Shown here piece by piece: positions 26,664 through 36,508 of a stretch of DNA of 64,000 nucleotides; position 1 is the stretch's first letter, and each line of letters starts with the position of its first letter. The stretch covers positions 1 to 64,000 of the forward strand of contig NZ_JACEHK010000015.1 in assembly GCF_025377685.1 (NCBI RefSeq). The letters are read 5' to 3'. Both the position numbers and the translations under genes were made by a program. Source of the DNA: Anaerobacillus sp. CMMVII (GTDB lineage Bacteria > Bacillota > Bacilli > Bacillales > Anaerobacillaceae). The notes under the pieces are model-generated. The model was not told the DNA's origin. It saw nothing but the letters and a program-made list of their open reading frames with translations, and made no database searches.

Positions 26664-28975
26664 GTGAATCATACTCTAATTGACTTATATCAACCTGAAA
26701 GTGGCAAGTTAAATGTTCCATATCAGCCTGTAGAAACGACTGAGATCATCGAAAATCCACCACGATTTACGTGGATGCCAGCAAAGTTAGATGGTGAAGT
26801 ATATGTGCTAGAGGTTTCATCATCTCAAGTTTTTGAACTCGAATTTACTAGAGTTTATCAGCCTATCAACTTAAATTTTTTACTCCTAATCACTCATATT
26901 CTCCTGGAACGTATTATTGGCGATACGCACTTTTAGATGAAATTGACCAAGAAACGAGGATAAGTAGTTGGAGCGAAATAAGGTCCTTTCAAATTGACGA
27001 TCAGTTACCAGAAACACCTTTACCTAGTAGAAATGCTCGCTACGAAAAAGCTAACTTAGGTCGGCCAAGATTATGGTTTTCCGAAAATGAATTGCTTGAT
27101 TTTCGTTTTAATGTAAGCCAACAGCCTGAATACTGCCAGTGGTCAACTTTTTATGAAAAATCTGTTCAGCCTTATATACAGCTACCATTAATTGATGAGC
27201 CGGCACCGTATCCTGGGAATAAACGGGTGGCTAAGCTTTGGAGACAAATGTATTTAGATTGCCAAGAAGCACTTTATGCAGTTAGGCACTTGAGTGTAGC
27301 AGGGGTAGTGTTAAATGACAGTGAACTGATCGCCAAAGCAAAGGAATGGCTATTACACGTTACTAGCTGGGATACCGAAGGAACTACGTCGAGAGATTAT
27401 AATGATGAGGCAGCTTTCAGAATTGCTGGTGCTTTGGCTTGGGGATATGATTGGTTAAATGAGCATTTGTCTAAAGAGGAGAAACAACAAGTACGCTCGA
27501 AGTTATTCCGTCGCACAGAACAAGTCGCGTTTCATGTGATGGAGCGCTCAAAAATTCACCATGTACCATATGATAGTCATGCTGTTCGTTCATTATCTTC
27601 AGTTTTAGTTCCATGTTGTATTGCCTTGTTTGATGAAGTCCCAGAGGCAAGGGAATGGTTAGATTATACATTAGAGTATTATAGCGGCCTTTATACACCA
27701 TGGGGCGGAGCAGATGGTGGTTGGGCTGAAGGTGCACACTACTGGATGACAGGAATGGCATACGTGATTGATGCGTTAAACCTGGTGAAGAAGTTCAATG
27801 GCTTAGACTATTATCAGCGACCATTCTTCCAAAAAACAGGGGATTTTCCTCTATACGTATACTCACCTGATACAAAGCGGGCGAGCTTTGGCGATATTGC
27901 TAGTCTCGGAGAATTGACAAGTTTAAAGGTTGGTTATAATATTCGTCAGTTTGCAGGTGTTACTGGTAATCCATATTACCAATGGTTCTATGAGGAGACG
28001 AAGAAATATAATGTCGGTACTGAAGAGGAATTTTACAATAAAGGTTGGTGGGACTTTTACTTTGATGAGATGATGTATCTCCACGATTTTCCAGTCATTG
28101 AATCAAAAGTTCCAACGAATTTACCAAAAGTAAAATGGTTTAAAGATGTAGACTGGGTGGCCATGCATCACCGCATGGATGATCCTAATGAACATATTAT
28201 GTACTTAACAAAAAGTAGTCAGTATGGTTCGATAAGTCATAGTCATGGTGATCAAAATGCCTTTATGTTACATGCATTTGGCGAGCCATTGGCTATTCAC
28301 AGTGGATATTATGTTGCTTTTAATAGTACGATGCATATGAACTGGAGGCGCCAAACCATATCAAAAAATGCCATTTTAATTGATGGAAAAGGTCAATTTG
28401 CTGACAAGGATAAATTTATTGCTATGGAGGCAAATGGAAAAATTGAAGCAGTTGAAGACCATGAAAATTATGCATATATTCGTTCGAATGCAACAAATGC
28501 CTATCAATATCACGTGCCTTACTTAAAGAAATTTGTTCGTGAAACATATTTTGTAAATAACTCCTATTTTGTGCTGATTGATACGATTGATCTAGAGCAG
28601 CCAGGAAAGGTAGATTGGTTGCTACATTCGTTACATGAAATGAAAATTAAACATCAGTCATTTTTACTAGAAGGTGAGAAAGCTACTTTAGAGGGGAAAT
28701 TTGTCTACTGCTCTAGTGGAGAGTTGGAAGTAAATCAATACAACGATTATCCTGGTGTTGATTTACGTGAAATAGAAGGACTTCCAATTCATTGGCGTCT
28801 TCAAGCTCAAACAAACAAAGCTACACGTCATCGAATTGTCACGCTCCTTCATCCAATGAAGAAGCAACAACCGAAATACGTTTCTTACTTTATGGATGAT
28901 CAAGATCATGGACTACAGTTCTATTTTACAGAAAATAATAAAACCTTTCGCATTGAAGTAGCAAAAGTATATTAA
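26664..28975 (+). pseudogene. Heparinase II/III-family polysaccharide lyase with DUF4962 domain, frameshifted
   Basis: The start at 26664 follows GGAGG and opens with the DUF4962-type segment ENPPRFTWMP. The frame breaks in the T-run 26876-26881; adding one T restores FFTPNHSYSPGTYYWRYALL and an open frame to 28975 (about 770 residues). The rest is the alpha/alpha toroid with HHVPYDSHAVRSL, GGWAEGAHYW, and the beta-sandwich region HSHGDQNAFMLHAFGEPL. Such lyases cleave uronic-acid polysaccharides (alginate, hyaluronan/chondroitin, heparosan types) by beta-elimination. No signal peptide is seen, so it likely acts inside on imported oligosaccharides. Decay or sequence error. Confidence 0.8.
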
Positions 28976-28982
28976 TAGCTGA

Positions 28983-29012
28983 GAGTCTCTTAAAAAGAGG
29001 CTCTTTCTTTAC
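28983..29012 (+). terminator. Terminator after the lyase gene
   Basis: Stem gagtctct/agaggctc (one G-U) followed by TTTCTTT. Confidence 0.75.
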
Positions 29013-29051
29013 AAAGAGAATCAAAAATGGAGGCTAAAAGAAGGGAGATAA

Positions 29052-30284
29052 ATGATTACCTATAAAAGAAGTTTGAAACAAATTCCTATTCCATTATGGA
29101 TTTTATTTGTAAATTCATTCACGATGGCACTCGGTTTTTTTATGTTAATTCCACTGTTAGCGGTTTATTTATTAGATCAGTTGCTGCTGTCGGCAACTTT
29201 AGTGGGGATCATCGTTGGCATACGAAGTTTTTGTCAACAAGGTCTGATGATATTTGGTGGGTTTATATCTGACCGGCTAAGCTATAAAAATGTCATTTGT
29301 CTGGGTGTATTCATTCGAGCGATCGGGTTTATCAGTTTTGGCTTTGCTAGTACTATGACCGGCTTAGTAGTTGCAGCCATTCTGTCGGGGCTTGGTGGAG
29401 CGTTATTTCACCCATCTAGTTATGCGTATTATACAGTATTATCGACTTCCGAGAATCGAGCTACCGTTTATGCTATTCGGGAAATGCTAAGTAATGTGGG
29501 CTTTATTTTCGGTCCAGTTATTGGTGCATTTTTGCTGGGGTTTAACTTCCAATGGGTTTGTATAACTGCAGGAGTGATGTTCCTAATCGTCTTCCTAATC
29601 AGCTATTTTGGGATGCCTAAGCTTACCTCAAACAATGAAGCTACCAAACCATTTGTAGAAAATGTACGGGAAATATCATCTAATCGTAAATACCTGAAGT
29701 TTTGTGCGCTGATACTATTTGTTTGGTTTCTTGTCGTACAGCTGTACGTGGCAGTCCCCGTAAAACTGCAGTCCTTGCAATTGTTGGATGTAAATGTAGG
29801 GATGATTTATAGTGCAGGGGCTTTAATCATTGTATTTCTTCAGGTTCCGCTGATTAATCGCTTAAGTTCTAGATTTTCACCAACTTATTTAATAGGGTTG
29901 GGGAGCTCCTGTGTGACACTTGGTTTGATTATTCTAGGATTTAGTAGCAATCTAGTAGGAATTTATTGTTCCGTTATTGTTTTTACTTTTGGTCAAATGT
30001 TTATCCAACCTATGATTAGTAAACAGATTGCTGACATTGCACCACAAACCTTAATAGCTTCCTATTTTGGCTTTAATGGGTTAGCGTTAGCCATTGGTGG
30101 TATGGTAGGGAATTTATTAGGTGGGATGTTATATGATCTTGGAAGAGATATTCATATAAATATACCTTGGGTAATATTTTCGATCGTTGGTGTGACTGTT
30201 AGCTTTATTATTCTAAGTACAGAAATAAGAAGTAGGAAGGCTCAGCAGTCAAAAAACGATGTAAGGGTAAAAAAATCTATATAG
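29052..30284 (+). CDS. MFS transporter, drug-efflux type
   Basis: 410 residues, about 12 helices. The loop between helices 2 and 3 reads GGFISDRLSYKN, the MFS motif A, and helix 5 has IGP-like FIFGPVIGAFLLG (motif C of antiporters). AGGGAGAT precedes the ATG. It lies after the lyase terminator, so it is probably not part of the uronate operon; a multidrug pump like MdtH/YfmI is likely. Confidence 0.8.
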   Translation: MITYKRSLKQIPIPLWILFVNSFTMALGFFMLIPLLAVYLLDQLLLSATLVGIIVGIRSFCQQGLMIFGGFISDRLSYKNVICLGVFIRAIGFISFGFASTMTGLVVAAILSGLGGALFHPSSYAYYTVLSTSENRATVYAIREMLSNVGFIFGPVIGAFLLGFNFQWVCITAGVMFLIVFLISYFGMPKLTSNNEATKPFVENVREISSNRKYLKFCALILFVWFLVVQLYVAVPVKLQSLQLLDVNVGMIYSAGALIIVFLQVPLINRLSSRFSPTYLIGLGSSCVTLGLIILGFSSNLVGIYCSVIVFTFGQMFIQPMISKQIADIAPQTLIASYFGFNGLALAIGGMVGNLLGGMLYDLGRDIHINIPWVIFSIVGVTVSFIILSTEIRSRKAQQSKNDVRVKKSI

Positions 30285-30289
30285 ATCCT

Positions 30290-30318
30290 CCCCTCACCAG
30301 CGAAGTTTGTGTGAGGGG
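30290..30318 (+). terminator. Terminator after the MFS gene
   Basis: 8-bp G/C-rich stem cccctcac/gtgagggg; followed by ctatattt, weak U-run. Confidence 0.65.
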
Positions 30319-30428
30319 CTATATTTAGTTTCAAAGAAAGTTATAATAGATTTAAGGAAAAAAGTTCGGTGATACATACTTCGTACTATTGGTTAGTAGG
30401 TCAGTACATAAATAAGGAGTTTTCGATA

Positions 30429-31345
30429 ATGGGAGAAGATGCAATATTAGAAGTTATTAATCTTTCTAAGACACTCGGGAAAGCGACGATTATTGATGAT
30501 GTCTCTTTTCAGCTTAAGAGAGGAGAAATTAAAGGCTTATTAGGCCCAAACGGTTCAGGGAAAACAACCATGTTAAAATTGATAGTTGGATTATTAAAGC
30601 CAACAAAAGGTAGAGTTAGCATTGGTGGTTACGATATTCAGGCGGACTATGAAAAAGCGATTGGGAAGTTAGGGGCAGTTGTTGAAAATCCCGAGTTGTA
30701 TGAATATCTTTCGGGTTACGATAATTTGCAGCAATATCGGAGGATGACTCCAGGTGTATCAGAAGCGAGACTTGAAGAAGTGGTAGAACTATTAGGAATG
30801 TCTGATTATATCGATGACAAGGTAGCTACCTATTCACTGGGGATGTTACAAAGACTTGGTTTGGCCCAAGCACTGCTTCATCAGCCTGACATACTATTGT
30901 TGGATGAACCGACAAATGGGTTAGATCCATCGGGTATTCAGGATCTTAGGAAGCATTTAAAGCTTTTGTCTAATCAAGGAATAGCTATTCTCATTTCTAG
31001 TCATATTTTAGCTGAAATCGAGATGATTTGTGATAGCATTTTAATGATTGACCAAGGGGAAATTATCGCGCAGGGGGAAATTGATCAATTTCGAGAAGAT
31101 GAACATCAGAATAGCCTATATACGTTTAGACTGTTAGAGCCCGGTTCTCTTCATGCTGTATTAGCAACCTATCCTCTAAAAGAACATGTGGTTGAGGTTG
31201 GTAGCGATTTTTTTCGATCCGCTTAGCTGAACTTGATGTGGCATTATTAACTAAATTCTTGGTGGAAAAAAATATGAATGTTATCGGAATAGAAAAAGCT
31301 CGCGCTTCACTCGAAGAAGCATTTTTAGCAAGGGTAAAGGGGTAA
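30429..31345 (+). pseudogene. ABC transporter ATP-binding protein, frameshifted near its end
   Basis: ATG 30429 follows AAGGAG. Walker A GPNGSGKTT, signature YSLGMLQRLGLAQALL, Walker B ILLLDEPTNGLDPSG and H-loop SSHIL are intact. The frame stops at 31226, but one missing T in the run 31208-31214 would extend it as IRLAELDVALLTKFL to a stop at 31343-31345, giving 305 residues with the C-terminal domain usual for antibiotic-resistance type ATPases. The permease gene follows after three bases. Confidence 0.8.
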
Positions 31346-31348
31346 TCT

Positions 31349-32115
31349 ATGAACTACTTTTTTGATCTAGTTTATAACGAACAGGTGAAAATTTATAAAC
31401 GTCCAAGAGGACTGGTGTTACTAGGCTTGTTAATTTTCATAAATCTTACAGTTGCGGTAGTGATGAGATACATTTTTGCGGATACCAATTTTACATTTTG
31501 GGATCATTTAAATATCAGCACGTACCTTATCTTCGTGTTAAATTTTTTTTGTATTATCATTGCAGGAGATATTGTTTCTAGTGAATATTCTTCAGGAACG
31601 ATTAAGCTACTATTAATTCGACCGGCTAATCGTATAAAAATATTACTAGCTAAGTATGTAGCTGTGATCATCTTCGCAGTATTGGTCGTAAGTATTCATC
31701 TCGCTTCATCGGTAATTTTTGGGTCACTCTTCTTTTATTCAAGTATCTTTGTTTTGGATAGTAGCTTTATCGCGAATATTTTAGCAAACTATCTTTTCGG
31801 CTTTTTTGAAATTGTTGCGATTGGAACTTTCGCCATGATGTTGTCGGTCATAACGCGAAGTAGTGTTTTTCAGTTTCAGTACCAATATTCCTACTAATGT
31901 CCTTTAAAGTAATTTTGGAAGTCCTTAGCCATTACAATATAAATCAAGGCAAGTATATCTTTTTTGCAAATACGAACCTTTCTCAACATTTTACCGGTAG
32001 GCCTTTATTTGAGGGAATGTCACTTAATTTTTCATTGTTGAATGTTAGTACATACCTGATCATTTTCTTTGTGACATCCGCGCTAGTATTTTCAAGAAGG
32101 GATATCAACGTTTAG
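31349..32115 (+). pseudogene. ABC-2 type permease, frameshifted
   Basis: The first frame (to 31897) encodes an ABC-2 permease with helices and the typical GDIVSSEYSSGTIKLLLIRP loop. It breaks near 31866-31880; the -1 frame resumes SVPIFLLMSFKVILEVLSHY and ends with a final helix and FSRRDINV at 32115. Repaired length is about 255 residues. With the preceding ATPase it would form a YxlF/YxlG-like exporter. Confidence 0.75.
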
Positions 32116-32126
32116 TTAAGTTAGGA

Positions 32127-32155
32127 AGTCTTGCTGTTTAGAAGCAAGGCTTTTT
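32127..32155 (+). terminator. Terminator after the ABC pair
   Basis: Stem agtcttgc/gcaaggct (G-U tolerated) then TTTTTC. Confidence 0.75.
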
Positions 32156-32766
32156 CATATGTATCCTTCCTGATCTTTTGAGGTGTCAAAAAAGTAGTGT
32201 AAGGCTGGTAAAGAATGAGTTTAATATAAGAAAAAACGACAGTATTAATCGAATAAATTGCTCATCACTTCACAAACTATCTACAGACTTTATTCTTCAA
32301 ACAGAGTACGATAATAGATGATATACAAATGGTTCCATAAAGTGTAAAAAAAGGAGGGGGGTAAAGATAATGCCTAAAACAATTTTTACCGCGTCTGCCC
32401 ATTTACAAGAAGGTGTGCAAGTGTTGGCAAAGTCTAGAAACTTTGAGATTACAATTGATGAGCCAAAGAGTTTAGGTGGGACAGATACGGGAATGAATCC
32501 AGTTGAGGTTGTGCTAGCTGCATTAGGTGCTTGCCAAGCGATAGTCGCGCGCGTGTATGCGAAGAAGTTCAAAATTGAGTTTGATCATTTGTGGGGTGAG
32601 CTTGAAGGTGACTTGGATACGGATGGATTTATCATTTTTGGCCAGAAGACCCCCACTTCAAGGAGTTTACGAGTAAGTGGGGGATGAATGGCTACTTTCT
32701 TTTAAAAAAACAGAACGTACGATCTTGTTTCGTGGTATAATATGGTTAGAGCGTGAGGTGAAAAAT

Positions 32767-33939
32767 ATGGTTGTAAAGAAAGCCTATAAATTTCGTATCT
32801 ACCCAACAAAGTCACAAATAGATCTCATCAATAAAACCATTGGATGTGCGCGTTTCGTGTTTAACTTCTTCCTTGCGAAGCAAAAACAGAAAGATGCCTA
32901 TTGGTACATCGTGGAAGAAATGAAGCAATCGGGGCAGCTCCATACAAATGCTTGGAAAGGTGAATTCTTTAATAAATACGACTCGGTAAAAGGGGTTCGT
33001 TTGTTAAAGAAACAGTACCCATTTCTAAAAGAAGTTGATAGTATTTCTCTCCAAAAATCCGTAGAAAACTTAAGTGATGCGTATGCTCGCTACTACAAAA
33101 AACAAGCCAATGCGCCTCGGTTTAAGTCAAAGAAGAACAAGGTTCAGTCGTACACCACAAAACAGACCAATGGGAACATCATGGTTTTGGAACGTTATAT
33201 CAAGTTACCAAAACTAGGACTAGTTCGTTTTACGAAAAGTCGTGAAGTGAACGGTCGTATTACGAATGCGACGATTCGGCGCAGTCCAAGCGGTAAATAC
33301 TTCATTAGTATTTTAGTAGAAACAAAGGTCGAAAAACTTCCTGAAACCCATTCATCTGTCGGTGTCGATGTCGGTCTCAGAGATTTTGCGACTCTTTCGG
33401 ATGGTACTGTCTATCAAAATCCGAGGTGGTTTCATTTTCTTGAACAAAAGTTAGTAAGGGCTCAACAAATTCTTTCCAGACGAACGATCGGTTCATCCAA
33501 CTGGTACAAACAACGAAAAAAGGTCGCTCTGATTCATGAAAAGATTACGAACGCTCGTACAGACTTCTTACACAAACTTTCAACTAATCTTGTCAAAAAC
33601 CACGACATCATTGGGATGGAAGATCTTTCGGTTCAAAACATGGCAAAGAATAAGAACCTTGCCAAGGCCATTAGTGAAGCTTCTTGGTATCGATTTCGTC
33701 AAATGCTTGAATACAAAGCAAGGTGGTATGGCAAACAAGTAGTAGTAGTCGCTAAAAACTTCCCAAGTAGTCAGCTGTGTTCGTGTTGTGGCTACAAGAA
33801 TAAAGACGTGAAACATCTAGCGTTACGTGAATGGGAATGTCCTTCATGTAAGAGCTATCACCAAAGAGATGTAAACGCAGGAATGAATCTTCGTAATGAA
33901 GCATTACGATTAACTGTCGGGACGACAGGGATCGCCTAA
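32767..33939 (+). CDS. tnpB: TnpB RNA-guided endonuclease (IS605 OrfB)
   Basis: 390 residues from ATG 32767 with GAGGTGA upstream; in-frame codons further upstream run into the left-end hairpin. It has the N-terminal [12 protein letters not shown], RuvC-like catalytic residues D201 ([10 protein letters not shown]), E285 (GMEDLSV) and D368 (RDVNAGMN), and a zinc ribbon C338-x2-C341 ... C358-x2-C361. All key residues are present, so the nuclease is probably active. TnpB uses an RNA from the right end of its element to cut target sites next to the insertion motif. Confidence 0.95.
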   Translation: MVVKKAYKFRIYPTKSQIDLINKTIGCARFVFNFFLAKQKQKDAYWYIVEEMKQSGQLHTNAWKGEFFNKYDSVKGVRLLKKQYPFLKEVDSISLQKSVENLSDAYARYYKKQANAPRFKSKKNKVQSYTTKQTNGNIMVLERYIKLPKLGLVRFTKSREVNGRITNATIRRSPSGKYFISILVETKVEKLPETHSSVGVDVGLRDFATLSDGTVYQNPRWFHFLEQKLVRAQQILSRRTIGSSNWYKQRKKVALIHEKITNARTDFLHKLSTNLVKNHDIIGMEDLSVQNMAKNKNLAKAISEASWYRFRQMLEYKARWYGKQVVVVAKNFPSSQLCSCCGYKNKDVKHLALREWECPSCKSYHQRDVNAGMNLRNEALRLTVGTTGIA

Positions 33940-34022
33940 TCAACTAGATACCATTAGGTATCTTTACTTAGGAAGCCCCCACTTCAAATTTTCGTTAGAA
34001 AACTAAGTGGAGGGTAGTTCAC
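33850..34022 (+). ncRNA. Candidate TnpB guide RNA (omega RNA) scaffold
   Basis: In this family the guide RNA overlaps the 3' end of tnpB and the right-end hairpin, and its guide is read from the flanking DNA. Here the scaffold would end at 34022 and the guide would start at 34023 with GAATATATCAGATG, which is osmC sequence. The 5' limit is a guess. Confidence 0.4.
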
Positions 34023-34238
34023 GAATATATCAGATGTTCGAAGAGGATTTTCGGAAATTCGCTACAACATCCATATTCAAACAGATGCGCCGAGGGAAAA
34101 GGTGTCTGAATTTGTTAGATTTATTGAAAAAACCTGTCCGGTAGGGGATACAATTGCAAATCCAGTGACATTAAAATTAAACGAGATTGTCATAGAAGGA
34201 AAAGAAGTAGAAGTTTAAATTAATAAGCGAAAAGATAG

Positions 34239-34277
34239 AAAGTCCTAACTAACAGTACGTACTGGTAGTTAGGGCTT
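34239..34277 (+). terminator. Terminator of the osmC locus
   Basis: 12-bp stem aaagtcctaact/agttagggcttt, followed by CTTTTG. No other element was seen up to the BCCT gene. Confidence 0.8.
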
Positions 34278-34533
34278 TCTTTTGTGAAGGCAGCCTTTAG
34301 AAAAGACCGTTTAAAAAAGAAAGGAATCGGAAGAAATAGACCTTATTCTAGAGCATTAATAAAGATTTTATAGTTAATTATCGCTTATTCCTTTGTATCC
34401 CAAAATACCCTGAAATATCAGCTAGTATGCCTTTTCACTTTATTTTCGAATTATGTTTTAATTAAATAAGAAACTGTACGTACAGAATAAACTGTACAAC
34501 GGGTATTAAAAAAACGAAAGGAAGTGTTATGGT

Positions 34534-36069
34534 ATGGATAAAAGTGACAGGTCGATTTTCAAAATTTCTGTTAGTATTGCCGTTGTCTTTGTTTTAATTG
34601 GGATCCTGATCCCTAATCAATTAGGTGAAGCGATGGTTGTAGCACAAGGGTTTATGCTAGAGTCCTTTGGCTGGTTTTATCAACTAGTCGCAACATTTTT
34701 CCTTGGATTTGCTATCTTTATGATCTTTAGTAAATATGGAAAAATGAAGCTAGGAAAGGATGATTCCAAACCTGAATATAGTCGTCCAACTTGGTTTGCG
34801 ATGTTATTTTCTGCCGGGATGGGAATAGGACTACTTTTTTATGGAGTTTCAGAACCAATTTCTCATTTTGTCTCGCCACCAATGGGAGAGGGAGGAACCG
34901 AACAGTCTGCAATTATCGGGATGCGTTACACTTGGCTTCATTGGGGGTTACATGCATGGGCGATTTATGCAATTGTCGCGTTAGCTCTTGCCTATCAAAA
35001 GTTTAGAAAAGATGCTCCAGGCCTAATGAGCGCAACGCTCTATCCTGTGCTTGGTGAAAAGGTGAAAGGTCCAATCGGTCGAACAGTTGATGTTGTTGCC
35101 GTTTTTGCCACTTTATTTGGAGTTGCGGCCTCTTTAGGGCTTGGCTCACAACAAATAAATGCTGGCCTTGAATACTTAATCGGTATTCCAAATAACTTCG
35201 TGGTACAAATGATCATCATGGGTATCATTACAGTTCTTTTCATCATCTCAGCAAACACAGGTATTTCACGAGGTATTAAGTATTTAAGTAATATAAACAT
35301 GTCATTAGCGACATTACTATTATTTGCAATGCTAATTCTTGGTCCTACATTGTTTCTACTTAACATGTTTACAACAAGTTTAGGTAGCTATATACAAAAT
35401 GTAGCGTTAATGGGCTTACGATTATCTCCTTTTGATGGAAATGAAGCGTCCTTTACTCAAGGCTGGACTGTATTTTATTGGGCTTGGTGGATTTCGTGGA
35501 CCCCATTTGTCGGAATGTTCATTGCACGAGTTTCTAAGGGTAGAACGATCCGTGAGTTCACAATAGCAGTTTTACTCGTGCCAACGGTAGTTTGTGGTCT
35601 CTGGTTTACGATTTTTGGTGGAACAGGAATATATCTAGAATTAATTCAAGGTGTAAATGTATCAGGTCAAGGACTTGAGACGGCCTTGTTCTATGTTTAT
35701 CAGCATTTACCATTTGGGATTATTCTTTCTATTTTGACGGTTGCTTTAATTACAACGTTCTTTGTTACATCGGCGGATTCAGCAACGTTTGTGTTAGGGA
35801 TGCTGACGACTGGTGGGAATTTAAACCCATCTAATCGAGTAAAAGTAACGTGGGGACTTATTCTTGTTGCTTCTACATTGGTCCTTCTGGCTTCAGGTGG
35901 TCTGGTTGGATTACAAACAGCGATTATTGTTAGTGCTCTACCTCTAACACTTATTGTTTTAGTCATGTGCTATGGATTAGTCAAAGCACTTAATCAAGAC
36001 TTAAAAGAGACGAAGAATGAGATTGCTATAAAAAAAGAGAAAAAGTTAGCTGGAAAATCTGCCAGTTAA
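34534..36069 (+). CDS. BCCT-family compatible-solute transporter (OpuD/BetL-like)
   Basis: 511 residues and 12 helices. The family signature is present: the tryptophan-rich TVFYWAWWISWTPFVGMFIA and RVSKGRTIREF. GMGIGLLFYGVSEPI is the conserved glycine stretch of helix 3. It takes up glycine betaine, choline or a similar osmolyte with sodium. AAAGGAAG precedes ATG 34534. Single gene with its own terminator; fits a salt-tolerant Bacillus. Confidence 0.92.
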   Translation: MDKSDRSIFKISVSIAVVFVLIGILIPNQLGEAMVVAQGFMLESFGWFYQLVATFFLGFAIFMIFSKYGKMKLGKDDSKPEYSRPTWFAMLFSAGMGIGLLFYGVSEPISHFVSPPMGEGGTEQSAIIGMRYTWLHWGLHAWAIYAIVALALAYQKFRKDAPGLMSATLYPVLGEKVKGPIGRTVDVVAVFATLFGVAASLGLGSQQINAGLEYLIGIPNNFVVQMIIMGIITVLFIISANTGISRGIKYLSNINMSLATLLLFAMLILGPTLFLLNMFTTSLGSYIQNVALMGLRLSPFDGNEASFTQGWTVFYWAWWISWTPFVGMFIARVSKGRTIREFTIAVLLVPTVVCGLWFTIFGGTGIYLELIQGVNVSGQGLETALFYVYQHLPFGIILSILTVALITTFFVTSADSATFVLGMLTTGGNLNPSNRVKVTWGLILVASTLVLLASGGLVGLQTAIIVSALPLTLIVLVMCYGLVKALNQDLKETKNEIAIKKEKKLAGKSAS

Positions 36070-36123
36070 CCTGTAAAAATATAAATAATCAAAAACTAAC
36101 AATAGTGTTAGTATTAGTTAGTT

Positions 36124-36152
36124 CAGGCTGTCGAGAAACTCTCGACAGCCTG
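36124..36152 (+). terminator. Terminator after the BCCT gene
   Basis: 13-bp stem caggctgtcgaga/tctcgacagcctg with 3-base loop, then ATTTTATC. Confidence 0.9.
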
Positions 36153-36508
36153 ATTTTATCACAAAGCTCTTTTCGGAAACTTACTTTGTTGTTATTTAAT
36201 AGCTTAATGTGTTGGATCAGATAGCTTGCCTTACTTAGCCGAAGGGCAAGTTAGAAAAGATCCCCGCCAAACACGGTGTAATTCCCTATGCTGAATTATT
36301 TAAAACAACAATCTATGCGAAAACACCCTTATCAAATTACCATTTGCATTATGACCGTAGCCAAGCAAAGCTTGGCTCTTCACGGATAGCGTGAAGTTCG
36401 TAAACTGCAAATGTTTAAATACATTATTGATTAATAGTCATAATGTTTACGAAAAGCTCCTTTGGTAAAGCTAGATAACAGTAACTTTTGGCTGAGAGGA
36501 GGGAATGT
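36153..36508. other. Intergenic region before the DUF2254 gene
   Basis: About 355 bases with no gene. Holds the second copy of a dispersed hairpin repeat (36356-36399). Confidence 0.5.
36356..36399. repeat. Dispersed hairpin repeat, copy B
   Basis: Two adjacent hairpins: agccaagc/gcttggct (36359-36377, loop aaa) and cttcac/gtgaag (36378-36396). Related to 1461-1506. Confidence 0.45.

Larger units (their letters stand above)
32633..34022 (+). mobile_element. TnpB-only IS605/IS1341-type element
   Basis: 1390 bases inserted in osmC without target duplication. The left end carries a hairpin cccccact/agtggggg (32650-32683) and the right end a similar hairpin (33976-34013); both share cccccacttcaa. 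It encodes TnpB and no TnpA, so it would depend on a transposase in trans. The target 5' of the left end is TTTAT (32628-32632), and the right end finishes TTCAC, a related pentamer, as expected for this superfamily. Confidence 0.85.
32370..34218 (+). pseudogene. OsmC-family protein gene split by an IS element
   Basis: The 5' part (32370-32632) encodes MPKTIFTASAHLQEGVQVL and NPVEVVLAALGACQAI, with the OsmC peroxidatic-type cysteine region. The 3' part (34023-34218) encodes NISDVRRGFSEIRYNIHI and ends KTCPVGDTIANPV...EGKEVEV. Removing 32633-34022 joins them in frame as GFMNISDVRRGF, a complete 152-residue OsmC/Ohr-like protein. ATG follows AGGAGGGGGG. The gene was therefore intact until a recent insertion. 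Confidence 0.85.

Noticed and set aside
28983-29051. MFS gene as part of the uronate operon
   Set aside because: A terminator separates it from the lyase and its motifs fit drug efflux rather than uronate uptake; kept as a neighbour only.
32677-32766. Longer N-terminus for TnpB
   Set aside because: It would start inside the left-end hairpin and TnpB proteins begin near the [10 protein letters not shown] motif.
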